Source of the DNA: an uncultured Bdellovibrionales bacterium
GTDB taxonomy: Bacteria; Bdellovibrionota; Bdellovibrionia; Bdellovibrionales; UBA1609
NCBI GenBank assembly: GCA_903833275.1
Contig: CAILEP010000022.1
Coordinates: 62,001-126,000, forward strand
DNA: 64,000 bases
Direction: 5' to 3'
In this document: in pieces, positions 26,025 to 34,119 of the stretch
How the letters are laid out: each line of letters begins with the position of its first letter
Position numbering within the stretch: the stretch's first letter is position 1
The notes under the pieces: generated by a model
What the model was told of the DNA's origin: nothing
The model's database searches: none
The model's input: only the letters and a program-made list of their open reading frames with translations
Made by a program: the position numbers and the translations under genes

Positions 26025-26085
26025 GCCTAAAAATGTAGTCTTACATCTAATATAATGTCAAATGATGCGGGCTTCGGTCGCGACT

Positions 26086-27987
26086 TCACAACTCGCGATC
26101 AAAACTCGTCGCAATCCCAAGAGTTTTGATCAAGCCAAAAACCTGATCAACAGCCTCGTCTACCGAAGATTTGGCCGTATCGATAGTGACATCGGGGTGC
26201 TGCGGCACTTCGTAAGGCGAATTGATGCCGGTAAAGTCTCTGATCTCACCGCTGCGAGCTTTCTTATAGAGCCCTTTGGGGTCACGGCCCTCACAAACGG
26301 CAAGGTCGGTATTAAGATAAATCTCGCAGAAGTTCTCGCAAGTGTTACGAGCGTAATCACGCGACTCAGCAAACGGAGTAATCAAAGAAACAATCACCAC
26401 CCCGCCCTCGCGCTCAAGTTCGGCGGCACGCTCGGCAACGTACTTCGAGTGTTGAACCCGGTCGGTGCGCGAAAAGCCAATCTGAGGCCGTAGCGCGCGA
26501 ATGGCATCGCCATCGAGCAGGTGCGCTTCGATATTTGAAGCCTTCAATCGCCGCGCGACACCCTCGGCAATTGTGGTCTTACCCGAAGCCGAAAGACCCG
26601 TGAGCCACAACACAACGGGCTGAAATTCGTGGGCGGTAAATACTCCGGCTGCATCGGCCGAATTGAGCCTTCGCACCTGGGCCAATGCTAGCTCTGGCAA
26701 ATTCGGGCTGAAAGCGAAAAACGTCGGCTCGCTTAGCCGCAATGTCACTTGGCCGATTTCGTTTCGGCCAATTTCACGACGGTCTGGTGCGCTTCGGCCA
26801 ATTTCACGACGGTCTGGCGAGGCGCCTCGATCTTTGCCTAAAACGGCGATGTTCACTACTGTTGCCGTCACTTCTTTGGCAGCTCGCGAAAGCACAAGTG
26901 TTTCGCCAATCGCGAGCGGCTCGCTCAAATGCCAAAATAACGAGCCCACAAGATTTTTGGTCGATGCCCGTCGCTGATTCGCAACGGTCGACAACACATC
27001 ACCGCGTTTAAATAAAATTGGCGCAGACTTTTCGCTCGTCTCGAAAACAATACTTGCCGCCTGACCTTCGCCAACTTGATTTCTCTCTTCGAAACCACAA
27101 AAGATTTTTAGAATTTTACAATCTAGGATATTTTGGGCGTCGCCACCTGCCATCAAATTCGAAACTGTATCGCCGACTCGAATCTGGCCCTTCAAAACTT
27201 GCGTATAGAACAATCGAGCGCCCTCAGGCCAATTTTTTGACATTGCTTGGGGGCCGGCCTCGCCTTGAATTAAAATTATCGGGTCGCCGCCTGGTTGAAC
27301 GTTTCTGGATTGACCACTTCTTGTTATATCGCTCGCAGCGCGAGCCGCCCGCACGATTATTTCACGAAGCGAAGGGCCTTTGTACCACGGCAATTGATCG
27401 GTCGCTTCTGCTACATTCCAGCCGCGCAGGGCGCTCGCCACCACAAATTGAGGTGGGTTGGCCCCAAGGCCCGCCATAAACCCAGTAACCTCGTCGATTA
27501 GATTTTGATAAATAACGGGGGCGACCGCACCGCCGCAACCTGCAACCTGATCAATCTTATTTAGGCACACGATAAATTTTTGAATACCGAAGACGTGAAG
27601 AAGTCGCAGTTGCCTTTGAGTCTGCTCGCGAAAACCGCGAGTTAAATCTAAAACGATGACGGCAAAATCAGCCTGTACGGCCCCTGCCACCATTTTTGCT
27701 GTAAATTCGAAATGCCCCGGCGAATCGATGACCACTAAGGATTGTTTTTGACCGTTTTCGCTCTGCAATTGAATATATTTGTAGGCCAAATCGTAGGTGA
27801 TGCCCTCGGCTCGCTCAGAACGCAAACCATCTGACACATGCGAAAAATCGATCGCACCGTTTTCGCCTTCGATAAAGTCGGGCATTTGATCGGCAAACAA
27901 GCAGCCCGTGTCATGCATCAGTCGGCCGAGCAAAGTGCTTTTGCCGTCGTCAACGTTGCCAACAATGATAAACTTAGGCGCGCGCAT
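26086..27987 (-). CDS. cysNC: Bifunctional sulfate adenylyltransferase GTPase subunit / APS kinase
   Basis: 633 residues. The N-terminal GTPase has GNVDDGKSTLLGRLMHD (G1), DSPGHFEFTAKMVAGA (G3) and LNKID (G4), as in CysN; the C-terminal APS kinase has GLSASGKTTIAEGVARRL and DGDAIRALR. Together with CysD it would make APS and then PAPS. The single start ATG overlaps the last base of the cysD stop (TAATG). A linker near residue 400 carries a 30-bp tandem repeat (26763-26822) that repeats the peptide DRREIGR. No cysH, cysI or cysJ gene is nearby, so PAPS is more likely used for sulfation than for sulfate assimilation; the sulfotransferase at 30785 is the natural user. Confidence 0.95.
   Translation of the reverse strand: MRAPKFIIVGNVDDGKSTLLGRLMHDTGCLFADQMPDFIEGENGAIDFSHVSDGLRSERAEGITYDLAYKYIQLQSENGQKQSLVVIDSPGHFEFTAKMVAGAVQADFAVIVLDLTRGFREQTQRQLRLLHVFGIQKFIVCLNKIDQVAGCGGAVAPVIYQNLIDEVTGFMAGLGANPPQFVVASALRGWNVAEATDQLPWYKGPSLREIIVRAARAASDITRSGQSRNVQPGGDPIILIQGEAGPQAMSKNWPEGARLFYTQVLKGQIRVGDTVSNLMAGGDAQNILDCKILKIFCGFEERNQVGEGQAASIVFETSEKSAPILFKRGDVLSTVANQRRASTKNLVGSLFWHLSEPLAIGETLVLSRAAKEVTATVVNIAVLGKDRGASPDRREIGRSAPDRREIGRNEIGQVTLRLSEPTFFAFSPNLPELALAQVRRLNSADAAGVFTAHEFQPVVLWLTGLSASGKTTIAEGVARRLKASNIEAHLLDGDAIRALRPQIGFSRTDRVQHSKYVAERAAELEREGGVVIVSLITPFAESRDYARNTCENFCEIYLNTDLAVCEGRDPKGLYKKARSGEIRDFTGINSPYEVPQHPDVTIDTAKSSVDEAVDQVFGLIKTLGIATSFDREL
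26763..26822. repeat. 30-bp tandem repeat inside cysNC linker
   Basis: Two 30-base units (26763-26792 and 26793-26822), identical over the first 25 bases, each beginning TTCGGCCAATTTCACGACGG. They encode DRREIGR twice in the linker between the GTPase and APS kinase halves, so the reading frame is kept. A third degenerate unit may precede them. Confidence 0.8.
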
Positions 27988-28937
27988 TAGAAATACCCTT
28001 CGCGCTTGCGTTCTTCCATTGAAAATCGCGAAGTCTTGTCGTCCATGCGCAATCCGCGCTCAGAAATTTCAGAGGTTTTCAATTCGGCGATCACGTCATC
28101 AACATTGCGCGCGGCCGATTCGAAGAGTGCCGTGCAAGCCATGTCACCGACGGTGCGAACGCGAACACCCGAAACACGATGCGTGCTTTTGATAGCGCTG
28201 CCTTGGTCTGCGACTGGAGCCATCCACACGTCGCCCACTTTGAAACAATCTCGTTCGTGGCTAAAATAAATCGACGGCACTTCGAGTTTTTCGTCACGAA
28301 TGTAGTTCCAAATATCAAGCTCAGTCCAATTGCTGAGGGCAAAAACGCGCATGTGTTCGCCGGCCTGAAGTTTCGAATTTAGAATCGGCCAAAGTTCAGG
28401 CTCTTGGTTTTCGGGCTGCCATCCAGCAGCGACCCTCGCGCCTTTGGCCGAAGATAACGCGAGCCCTACATTTGCTGCCGGTGAAAAGCTCGGGTTTTGG
28501 CGACGAGAAAAAATGCGCTCTTTAGCGCGGGCCTTATCTTCATCGCGCCGAGCGCCACTAATAAGGGCGTCGATATTAAGTTCAGTGATCGCGTCATTGA
28601 GCGCATGTGATTGCAATTGATTGCGCGAAGCAATGGGGTCAAGCGTCACCCCTCGCCTGGCCATGGCATCAGAAACCGTGCGCACATAAAAAGGTCGGCC
28701 AATGCCCGACATACGTCGCTCGACAAAACTGAGAGCCTCTGAAAAATTATGACCGGTGTCGACCATCAGAAATTCAAAAGGCATTTGAGCCGGGTAAAAA
28801 GCTTTTTCAGCTAACCGGGCCAATACAACAGAGTCTTTGCCGCCAGAAAACAAAATAACCGGGCGGCGAAAGCCGGCCGCAGATTCGCGCAATATGTAGA
28901 TCGATTCAGCTTCAAGATTTGCGAAAGCAGTGTTCAA
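27987..28937 (-). CDS. cysD: Sulfate adenylyltransferase subunit 2
   Basis: 316 residues. The PP-loop motif FSGGKDSVVLARLAEKAF near residue 30 is diagnostic for the ATP sulfurylase small subunit, which activates sulfate to APS with CysN. FEFLMVDTGHNF and ALSNWTELDIWNYI also fit. The start is TTG, preceded by a run of G (GGGGGG) at about seven bases, a good ribosome binding site. It couples to cysNC by a one-base stop/start overlap. Upstream by about 120 bases is the smaller PqqD-like gene, so the sulfation genes continue the accessory run. Confidence 0.94.
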   Translation of the reverse strand: MNTAFANLEAESIYILRESAAGFRRPVILFSGGKDSVVLARLAEKAFYPAQMPFEFLMVDTGHNFSEALSFVERRMSGIGRPFYVRTVSDAMARRGVTLDPIASRNQLQSHALNDAITELNIDALISGARRDEDKARAKERIFSRRQNPSFSPAANVGLALSSAKGARVAAGWQPENQEPELWPILNSKLQAGEHMRVFALSNWTELDIWNYIRDEKLEVPSIYFSHERDCFKVGDVWMAPVADQGSAIKSTHRVSGVRVRTVGDMACTALFESAARNVDDVIAELKTSEISERGLRMDDKTSRFSMEERKREGYF

Positions 28938-29058
28938 GATTGCCCCCCATCTGTTTGTAGCTTTGAACTTGTGATTGTCAAGGCCCTATCGACCCAGGCG
29001 CGGTAGTTCTCGGATGCGAACTATAGAACGTCAATTTCGAGAGAGGGTCGTCTAGACC

Positions 29059-29346
29059 TCACGTGCTCATCAACAGATGGTGTTTCAACAGCTTACTGAT
29101 TAGTTTATCAATATTTTTTGAAGCTACTTCGCTCGAGGCAGAATATTTTTTGCTAATATTTTTTGTAATTTCTGTCACTGAACGACCCTTTGCTAGCTGC
29201 AGCCAAACTACTGCGGCAGGCCCATCTATTTCAAAATAGTCGCCCGTGTCATTGAAGTTCATTACGGTAACTAGCTCAGGGTTTTCAACTCTCGTCAAAA
29301 CTGAACCAGGGACAATATATTTTATATTTTTTCTCTTCTTGCTCAT
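29059..29346 (-). CDS. PqqD-like RiPP recognition element protein
   Basis: 95 residues from an ATG at 29346 with GAGGG upstream; a longer open frame to 29466 has no support. The layout matches PqqD family proteins: SVLTRVENPELVTVMNF, DYFEIDGPAAVVWLQLAKGRSVTEI, then helices KYSASSEVASKNIDKLISKLLKHHLL. Such proteins bind leader peptides and hand them to tailoring enzymes, or serve in HprK-associated peptide systems. It lies between cysD and an S26-type peptidase. A second, divergent PqqD-like protein is at 32833. Which peptide this one binds is not shown; the small Lys-rich gene at 33135 is a candidate. Confidence 0.75.
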   Translation of the reverse strand: MSKKRKNIKYIVPGSVLTRVENPELVTVMNFNDTGDYFEIDGPAAVVWLQLAKGRSVTEITKNISKKYSASSEVASKNIDKLISKLLKHHLLMST

Positions 29347-29564
29347 TGTCACACCCTCAATATCAGCAGTGATAAAACTAATCTTACCTTTTAAAAATAA
29401 TAGAAATAGGCTCGACAGTGTGTCAATGAGTTTCGCCGAACCATCACCGCGAACCAGAGAGCCCAATATTTTTTAACGAACGCCCGTTTGCGTCCGGCGT
29501 CATATTGTAATTTCAAAGTTGGTGAATACGTACTGTCAGCAAATAGGACAATCAATCGCCTTGA

Positions 29565-29948
29565 TTACGACGATGCCAAAATACGCCAGACACGATACGT
29601 TTCGCGAATTTTATAATATAGCGGCATTTGAAGACCTACGCGGCCAAGAATCAACGACTCTCGCACTGGGCGATCAAGTTCGGCCGAGGCCAAACCCATT
29701 GTTAACAGCGTGGGCTCACCTTCAACGGCAAATGACGAATGGCCCAATACATAATGGCAAACAGGTTTTTCGCCATCCCAAAAGACGACAATATCAAACT
29801 TAGCCAGGCTCGAGAGCTTAGCAATGGGCTCGATAACAATTTCGTCACCAATACGAATCAGTGGTGCCATTGACCCCGTAACAACTCTTGCTCGAATGTA
29901 TCGGTGACGTGAGAGTTCGCTGCGTAGACTGCCGATGGTGTGGCTCAC
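29565..29948 (-). CDS. Signal-peptidase-like (S24/S26 family) short protease
   Basis: 127 residues beginning at GTG three bases after the stop of the preceding gene. The motif RVVTGSMAPLIRIGDEIVIEP has the Ser of the signal peptidase I motif in GSM and the characteristic P-L-I-x-x-G-D, followed by KFDIVVFWDGEKPVCHYVLGHSSF. A conserved basic residue is not obvious, so the general base could be a Lys of the KFD or GEKP segment; I cannot tell. No membrane helix is seen. In gene clusters with PqqD-like proteins such short S26-like proteases are used as maturation proteases. About 220 bases then separate it from the PqqD gene at 29059; no further gene is seen there. Confidence 0.7.
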   Translation of the reverse strand: MSHTIGSLRSELSRHRYIRARVVTGSMAPLIRIGDEIVIEPIAKLSSLAKFDIVVFWDGEKPVCHYVLGHSSFAVEGEPTLLTMGLASAELDRPVRESLILGRVGLQMPLYYKIRETYRVWRILASS

Positions 29949-29951
29949 GGC

Positions 29952-30773
29952 TTAAACTTCTTCAAAGTAGCGATACAAGTAAAAATCATGTTTCGCGGCC
30001 TTTAGTTTTAATTTTGGGATTTTGAGAGGCCCCCTCGCACGCTTGAGAAACACCACACTCTCACCCGAAAACTGGCCCCTCATTTTTTGAACCACACAAT
30101 GCACACCAATTAGTCTCGACAGCCATTGCTCAAGAGTTACAAGCTGGCCATTCTTAAGCCGTACAAAGGTTTTTTTAAATGGAGCATGAAGCAAAATTCG
30201 ACCACTTCGAGTTAGTAACTTAAAATACTTTTTTAGCACAAAGTCTATTGTGGTCGTGTAGGTTAAAACGCCAGTGTAATCCGTAATTAAATTAGCTGGG
30301 CCGATCTTAGCCAGCGAAAGTGTTTCAAATTTTCGACCTGATAACATTCTGTACTTCTCACCAAAATTTTGCGGCACGCCCGCTGAAACTCGAAAAGAAA
30401 TTGATGTCATTCGGGGCAGAGGCCGTCGAGTTTGTACCGCTTTTGGCCAACCCGCCCGTTGAAGTTGAGCAAGCCCTTCGCCGGCACCGCAATCGAGCCA
30501 GTGCCCCCGAGAGCCGAATTTTTTGAGCTCTTCTAAAAGAGCACGTTTAAAAAGCGGCCGATAATCTACGCACGTTCGATCGACAGTATAGGGGTTTTGC
30601 TCAATGAGTCTCTCAACAATTGCTTTTGGTCTGACTTTTTCATTTCTGCTAAAAAATGAACCCAAAAACTTTTTAGACTCATTCGGGTTATTTAGCCGAC
30701 TGATCTCAAAATCGCGGGTGCGACCCTTCGGCCGCTTGATTAAAATTAAATTTGGCAATGAATCTGAGCGCAA
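29952..30773 (-). CDS. Class I methyltransferase-like protein
   Basis: 273 residues. Motif I-like HWLDCGAGEGLAQL near residue 93 is the strongest evidence, then PANLITDYTGVLTYTTTIDFVLKKYFKLLTRSGRILLHAP fits the end of the Rossmann fold. The first 80 and last 60 residues are basic and poorly conserved, so the assignment is moderate. The start used is TTG at 30773, 11 bases after the stop of the sulfotransferase; another in-frame TTG follows five codons later. It is one of three methyltransferases in the leftward run. Confidence 0.65.
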   Translation of the reverse strand: MRSDSLPNLILIKRPKGRTRDFEISRLNNPNESKKFLGSFFSRNEKVRPKAIVERLIEQNPYTVDRTCVDYRPLFKRALLEELKKFGSRGHWLDCGAGEGLAQLQRAGWPKAVQTRRPLPRMTSISFRVSAGVPQNFGEKYRMLSGRKFETLSLAKIGPANLITDYTGVLTYTTTIDFVLKKYFKLLTRSGRILLHAPFKKTFVRLKNGQLVTLEQWLSRLIGVHCVVQKMRGQFSGESVVFLKRARGPLKIPKLKLKAAKHDFYLYRYFEEV

Positions 30774-30784
30774 ATTGTCGATGG

Positions 30785-31735
30785 CTAACCTCTTGGCGGT
30801 TCAGAAAAAAATCTCTCTTGCGCCCGCCGAACCCGCTCAAGATCACGATAAATTTTTATTATTTCGCGCGGCACCTTTGCGATGGCACGCTTTTCTTCGC
30901 GCCAAAGCGTCTTTTCATTTGATTTCGAATAAAAATCGAATCTTGAACGCATCGCCACCAAAGTCGATTTCGAAAGCCCCTTTAAATTTAAAAACTGAAT
31001 AAGCTCTGGCAGAAAACTCGCTCTAATCTGTTTATAATTCAATAACGCGGCCGAGGGCCCCTTCGATTTTGCGAAGACTTTCATTTGATACTCTAAACTC
31101 TCAATTAACTTTATTCGACGGTCTTTTTTTGGTAACCGCAAAAGTCGATCGGGCGGCCCTCGAAGATTAGAATCAATCACGGCTACTGGCTCTCGATAAA
31201 CAATTAAAAATTTCGATTTTGGGTAAATTTTTTGTAAATGCCTTAACCATTCTGTAGAACTCGCAAACTTAATAATGATTCGACCTTCGCCATCTAACAT
31301 CGCGGCTTTAAACGCCTCAATAGCAGCAACGAAAAGAGCCAATTTCATGCTTACGCTTAAAGATTTCGCAAGCGAAATATCGTTAAAAATACTCGGCTCA
31401 GACAATACTAAATTTTTCGAGTCTTGAGATAGTACCTGCGATAAAAGTGTCGAGCCGCAGCGTGAAATATGAAAGATAAAGGCTGCGGGGCAGGTATGTT
31501 TTGTTTGGGTTGAAAATTTCAAAAGCGAATCGACATCGGTAACAATTTTAACCGCCCGCCGACCGCCTTTCGACCGAATTCGGTCTACAGTTTGGCCAAA
31601 AAAGGGGTCTGTAAACTTGATTTGATCGCGTCGCAGCCATTCGACAAAATATGAATTATTCTTTTTAAATAATCGCACGGGCAAAAAAGTCGAAAGCTCA
31701 GCCGTTTCAGCTTGTTGACTCGCTTTAGATCTCAA
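30785..31735 (-). CDS. Sulfotransferase-like P-loop protein
   Basis: 316 residues. AFIFHISRCGSTLLSQVLS near residue 82 is a PAPS-binding 5'-phosphosulfate loop (HISRCGST), and LVLSEPSIFNDI and FLIVYREPVAVIDSNLRGP fit the rest of the fold, including the Arg and Ser used at the 3'-phosphate. Sulfotransferases move sulfate from PAPS to hydroxyl or amino groups of sugars, peptides or lipids. The nearby cysD and cysNC can supply PAPS. A C-terminal Arg-rich tail follows. The start is TTG and overlaps the end of the GT2 gene by 11 bases. Acceptor unknown; with GT2 and peptide genes around, a sulfated sugar or peptide is the leading guess. Confidence 0.78.
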   Translation of the reverse strand: MRSKASQQAETAELSTFLPVRLFKKNNSYFVEWLRRDQIKFTDPFFGQTVDRIRSKGGRRAVKIVTDVDSLLKFSTQTKHTCPAAFIFHISRCGSTLLSQVLSQDSKNLVLSEPSIFNDISLAKSLSVSMKLALFVAAIEAFKAAMLDGEGRIIIKFASSTEWLRHLQKIYPKSKFLIVYREPVAVIDSNLRGPPDRLLRLPKKDRRIKLIESLEYQMKVFAKSKGPSAALLNYKQIRASFLPELIQFLNLKGLSKSTLVAMRSRFDFYSKSNEKTLWREEKRAIAKVPREIIKIYRDLERVRRAQERFFSEPPRG

Positions 31736-32858
31736 TGAAAAACCCCGTTTTTTTTAATTTAGAAAAACTACTTGCGTCTATGGGGCGCCCCTCACGTACG
31801 CCACGCACGCATTTCTTTAATTGTGGCGAAAGCTTCTCACCTGTCATTTTTCTTTGAAAACCGAATACGTCATCGTCAATCCAAATAAAAGAAGCCCCCG
31901 GCCTCAAAGCATATTTTCTCTTTTTATAATCAAACGAGTATCGCAACGTACCCGGGCCTATTTTGGGCTGCCAACTTTCGAAGCGCCACCTTTTTCGCTT
32001 AGGCCGAGACAAATTTAAAGCCAGCCCGAATAAATCTGACACTTCAACCAACGCGGCATAAATTTTCAAATTCAGATCTTCTTCAGACGAAAGAATTTGC
32101 CCAATAAATCGCCACTCTGGGTAGCGAATTAAACTCTTTGGCGTTGGCGACTCTTTTGCCACTTCAACTTGCCGCCCAAGATAAGCAATCTCTCGCGCGA
32201 ACAAGCCGCTTCGCTCACACTCGAACTGTACCGTGGCCTTTGCTTTGCTGACCCCACCAATTAAAAACGAATTTGCGAAAAGCCGTCGTGAAAGCTCGGT
32301 GTCTTCAAACCTTTTAAGAGACTCATTAAAGCCCGAAACTTTTAAAAAAGCTGTTTTTGAGATAAGAAAGGCCGCGGCATTCACAACCACCCTCGCCTTT
32401 TCACGATTCTGTAAACTAATAAAACGGCCCTTGCTTCGCCAATTGGCCCATAAATAGCGATATCTGTCGGTTAGTGTGGTTTGATCGCCAACCGGCATGA
32501 CTTTGGTAGCCGCAACATCAATTTTAAGCTCTTGCATCGCGGCCAAAGTATTTCGAAGCCAATGACGATCTAGCACCACATCACAATCAACAAAGGCTAA
32601 GTAATCACCTTTAGCGCTCGCAGCCCCACAATTTCGTGCGCTGCCTCGCCCGATTTTGCTACACGACAATATTTTAACGTTTTTAAATCTTTTAACGACT
32701 TTAGTCGTTTCATCAAAAGATTGGTTATCTACGACAATAACTTCAAAATTCTTTTCAGATTGTTCGAAAATAGAAGCCAGCGTATTCGAAATCGTTTTTT
32801 GACCATTTCGAACCGGTACAACAAATGAAACCTTAGGCCTTTTTATGCCGAGACCCAT
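31725..32858 (-). CDS. Glycosyltransferase family 2
   Basis: 377 residues. The N-terminal VSFVVPVRNGQKTISNTLASI and the metal-binding FVDCDVVLDRHWL (DxD-like) define a GT-A fold of family 2. The Asn-rich start and SKIGRGSARNCGAA also fit. The C-terminal third contains no membrane helix, so it is soluble or peripheral. The start overlaps the end of the PqqD-like gene by 26 bases. In context it would glycosylate an acceptor in the peptide or polysaccharide pathway of this locus. Confidence 0.85.
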   Translation of the reverse strand: MGLGIKRPKVSFVVPVRNGQKTISNTLASIFEQSEKNFEVIVVDNQSFDETTKVVKRFKNVKILSCSKIGRGSARNCGAASAKGDYLAFVDCDVVLDRHWLRNTLAAMQELKIDVAATKVMPVGDQTTLTDRYRYLWANWRSKGRFISLQNREKARVVVNAAAFLISKTAFLKVSGFNESLKRFEDTELSRRLFANSFLIGGVSKAKATVQFECERSGLFAREIAYLGRQVEVAKESPTPKSLIRYPEWRFIGQILSSEEDLNLKIYAALVEVSDLFGLALNLSRPKRKRWRFESWQPKIGPGTLRYSFDYKKRKYALRPGASFIWIDDDVFGFQRKMTGEKLSPQLKKCVRGVREGRPIDASSFSKLKKTGFFIEI

Positions 32859-33138
32859 TAGATTCTAGCTCGATAAGATTCTTATTTACCATAAAGGCAA
32901 TCGCCTCGTTTAAACCGTCATTGTTCGCCTTCAATTGTCTTTCAATATCGCCAACAGCAAGCGCGCCTTTTGATTTTACCATTGCCTTATTGAGTAGAAC
33001 TACAAGCTTTGAGGCTTCACCTTCAAACTGATACAGACAATCATCATCAATATTTAAAACGATTGACGTATGATCGCCATTGTCTTTTACAAGAACCGCC
33101 TGTTTAAGACGGTATTTTGAATTATTTGAATTTTTCAT
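32833..33138 (-). CDS. PqqD-like / RRE-like small protein coupled to the peptide gene
   Basis: 101 residues from the ATG at 33138. That start forms an ATGA overlap with the stop of the preceding 66-residue gene, so the pair is translationally coupled. The body (SKYRLKQAVLVKDNGDHTSIVLNIDDDCLYQFEG, then EASKLVVLLNKAM and ALAVGDIERQLKANNDGLNEAIAFMVNKNLIELES) has the strand-strand-helix pattern of PqqD-type peptide recognition domains, although it is divergent. It could recognise the peptide encoded just before it. An earlier in-frame ATG at 33174 would give a short extra tail inside the upstream gene and is less likely. Confidence 0.65.
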   Translation of the reverse strand: MKNSNNSKYRLKQAVLVKDNGDHTSIVLNIDDDCLYQFEGEASKLVVLLNKAMVKSKGALAVGDIERQLKANNDGLNEAIAFMVNKNLIELESNGSRHKKA

Positions 33139-33335
33139 GTGCCCGTCATTGTTATCGTCCCGGTCCCGGCACAAGCAAATACTGACACCGGCGCGTTTGA
33201 AACTGACAGTTTACCAAACATCTTTACTCTACCAAAGCCACCTTTAAATACTTTAATGTCATTCTGACTTTTTTTTTTGACCTTGGTTTTTTTTGCCTTA
33301 GCCGTCTTTTTCTTAGCGTTCTTATTCTTAGCCAT
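33135..33335 (-). CDS. Lys-rich small protein, candidate RiPP precursor
   Basis: 66 residues with a strong ribosome binding site (AAAGGA, complement of 33345-33350). The N-terminal half is almost all Lys and Ala; the middle has a KGGFGRVKMFG segment with a Gly-Gly at residues 32-33; the C-terminal 20 residues are NAPVSVFACAGTGTITMTGT, rich in Thr with a Ser, a Cys and a C-terminal Thr. This leader-then-core shape next to a PqqD-like gene is what a modified-peptide precursor would look like. It lies at the centre of genes for methyl, glycosyl, sulfo and hydroxyl transfer. It is not certain: it could instead be a small basic nucleic-acid-binding protein. Confidence 0.6.
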   Translation of the reverse strand: MAKNKNAKKKTAKAKKTKVKKKSQNDIKVFKGGFGRVKMFGKLSVSNAPVSVFACAGTGTITMTGT

Positions 33336-33420
33336 TTAAAAATCCTTTTTGAATATTAAGAATTCTACTTAGAAATAGCCTAAAGTCAAAAATTCACAGG
33401 CGGCAGGCGAGTTCTAATCA

Positions 33421-34104
33421 TTATGGATGCGGCGTGTTAGCGCGAGCACGACATTTATAGATCTGAAACTTATCCGATAACTCAAAGGGTTTACCGTTAA
33501 AATCACCCCATCGCTCGACAACTTCGAAGTCATTGTTCAAAAGAATTTCTTCAATCTCTTTCGGAAAGAAATTATTAATTCGCTCAGGGTAAGTTGGGCC
33601 TTGCTCGCCATTAACATTATACCAATTTATTCGGCTTATCCGCGGCGAAGCTCGACCAACATCAGGCACGGGATTATACCAGTTGAAAACAAGGGCATTT
33701 GTAACGTCAAAGATAAAATGCCCGCCTTCTGCCAAATGTGCTCTGACCCGGCCCAAAAGCTGTTCGATTTTTTCTTTCGTTTGAAAAAAAATACTAAAGC
33801 CATTGTAGGGCAATAAAATGGCGTCAAATTTTTGATCGATTTCAAGGGTTAAACAATCTTCGAAAATAAATCTTGGTGAGTTACCCAATAAACGCGATTT
33901 TTTAATCGCCGTTCGTAAACGCAATAATGAATTGTCGACACCCACCGCCGACAATCCGCCTTCAGCCAATGGTATGGTAATTCGGCCCGTACCACAGGTG
34001 AGCTCGAGCACTTGCTGACCACACTTGCGTGCTTCACTAACATAAAATTCAATGTCGCAGGTGCGGCGGCCCCAATGTTCGTCATAGTTTTCAAATGACT
34101 GCAT
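33421..34104 (-). CDS. Class I SAM-dependent methyltransferase
   Basis: 227 residues. Motif I is VLELTCGTGRITIPLAEGG near residue 34, the acidic strand-2 end VGVDNS fits, and AILLPYNGFSIFFQTKEKIEQLLGRVRAHLAEGGHFIFDVTN completes the fold. The ATG has GGAG eight bases upstream. The stop is 86 bases before the Lys-rich small gene. No substrate can be read. In context it would modify the same product as the other methyltransferases of the run. Confidence 0.82.
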   Translation of the reverse strand: MQSFENYDEHWGRRTCDIEFYVSEARKCGQQVLELTCGTGRITIPLAEGGLSAVGVDNSLLRLRTAIKKSRLLGNSPRFIFEDCLTLEIDQKFDAILLPYNGFSIFFQTKEKIEQLLGRVRAHLAEGGHFIFDVTNALVFNWYNPVPDVGRASPRISRINWYNVNGEQGPTYPERINNFFPKEIEEILLNNDFEVVERWGDFNGKPFELSDKFQIYKCRARANTPHP

Positions 34105-34119
34105 CAGCGGGCTCCAAAA

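Noticed and set aside
29519-29803. Rightward open frame opposite the S26-like gene
   Set aside because: It is antisense to a gene with clear peptidase motifs and has no motif itself.
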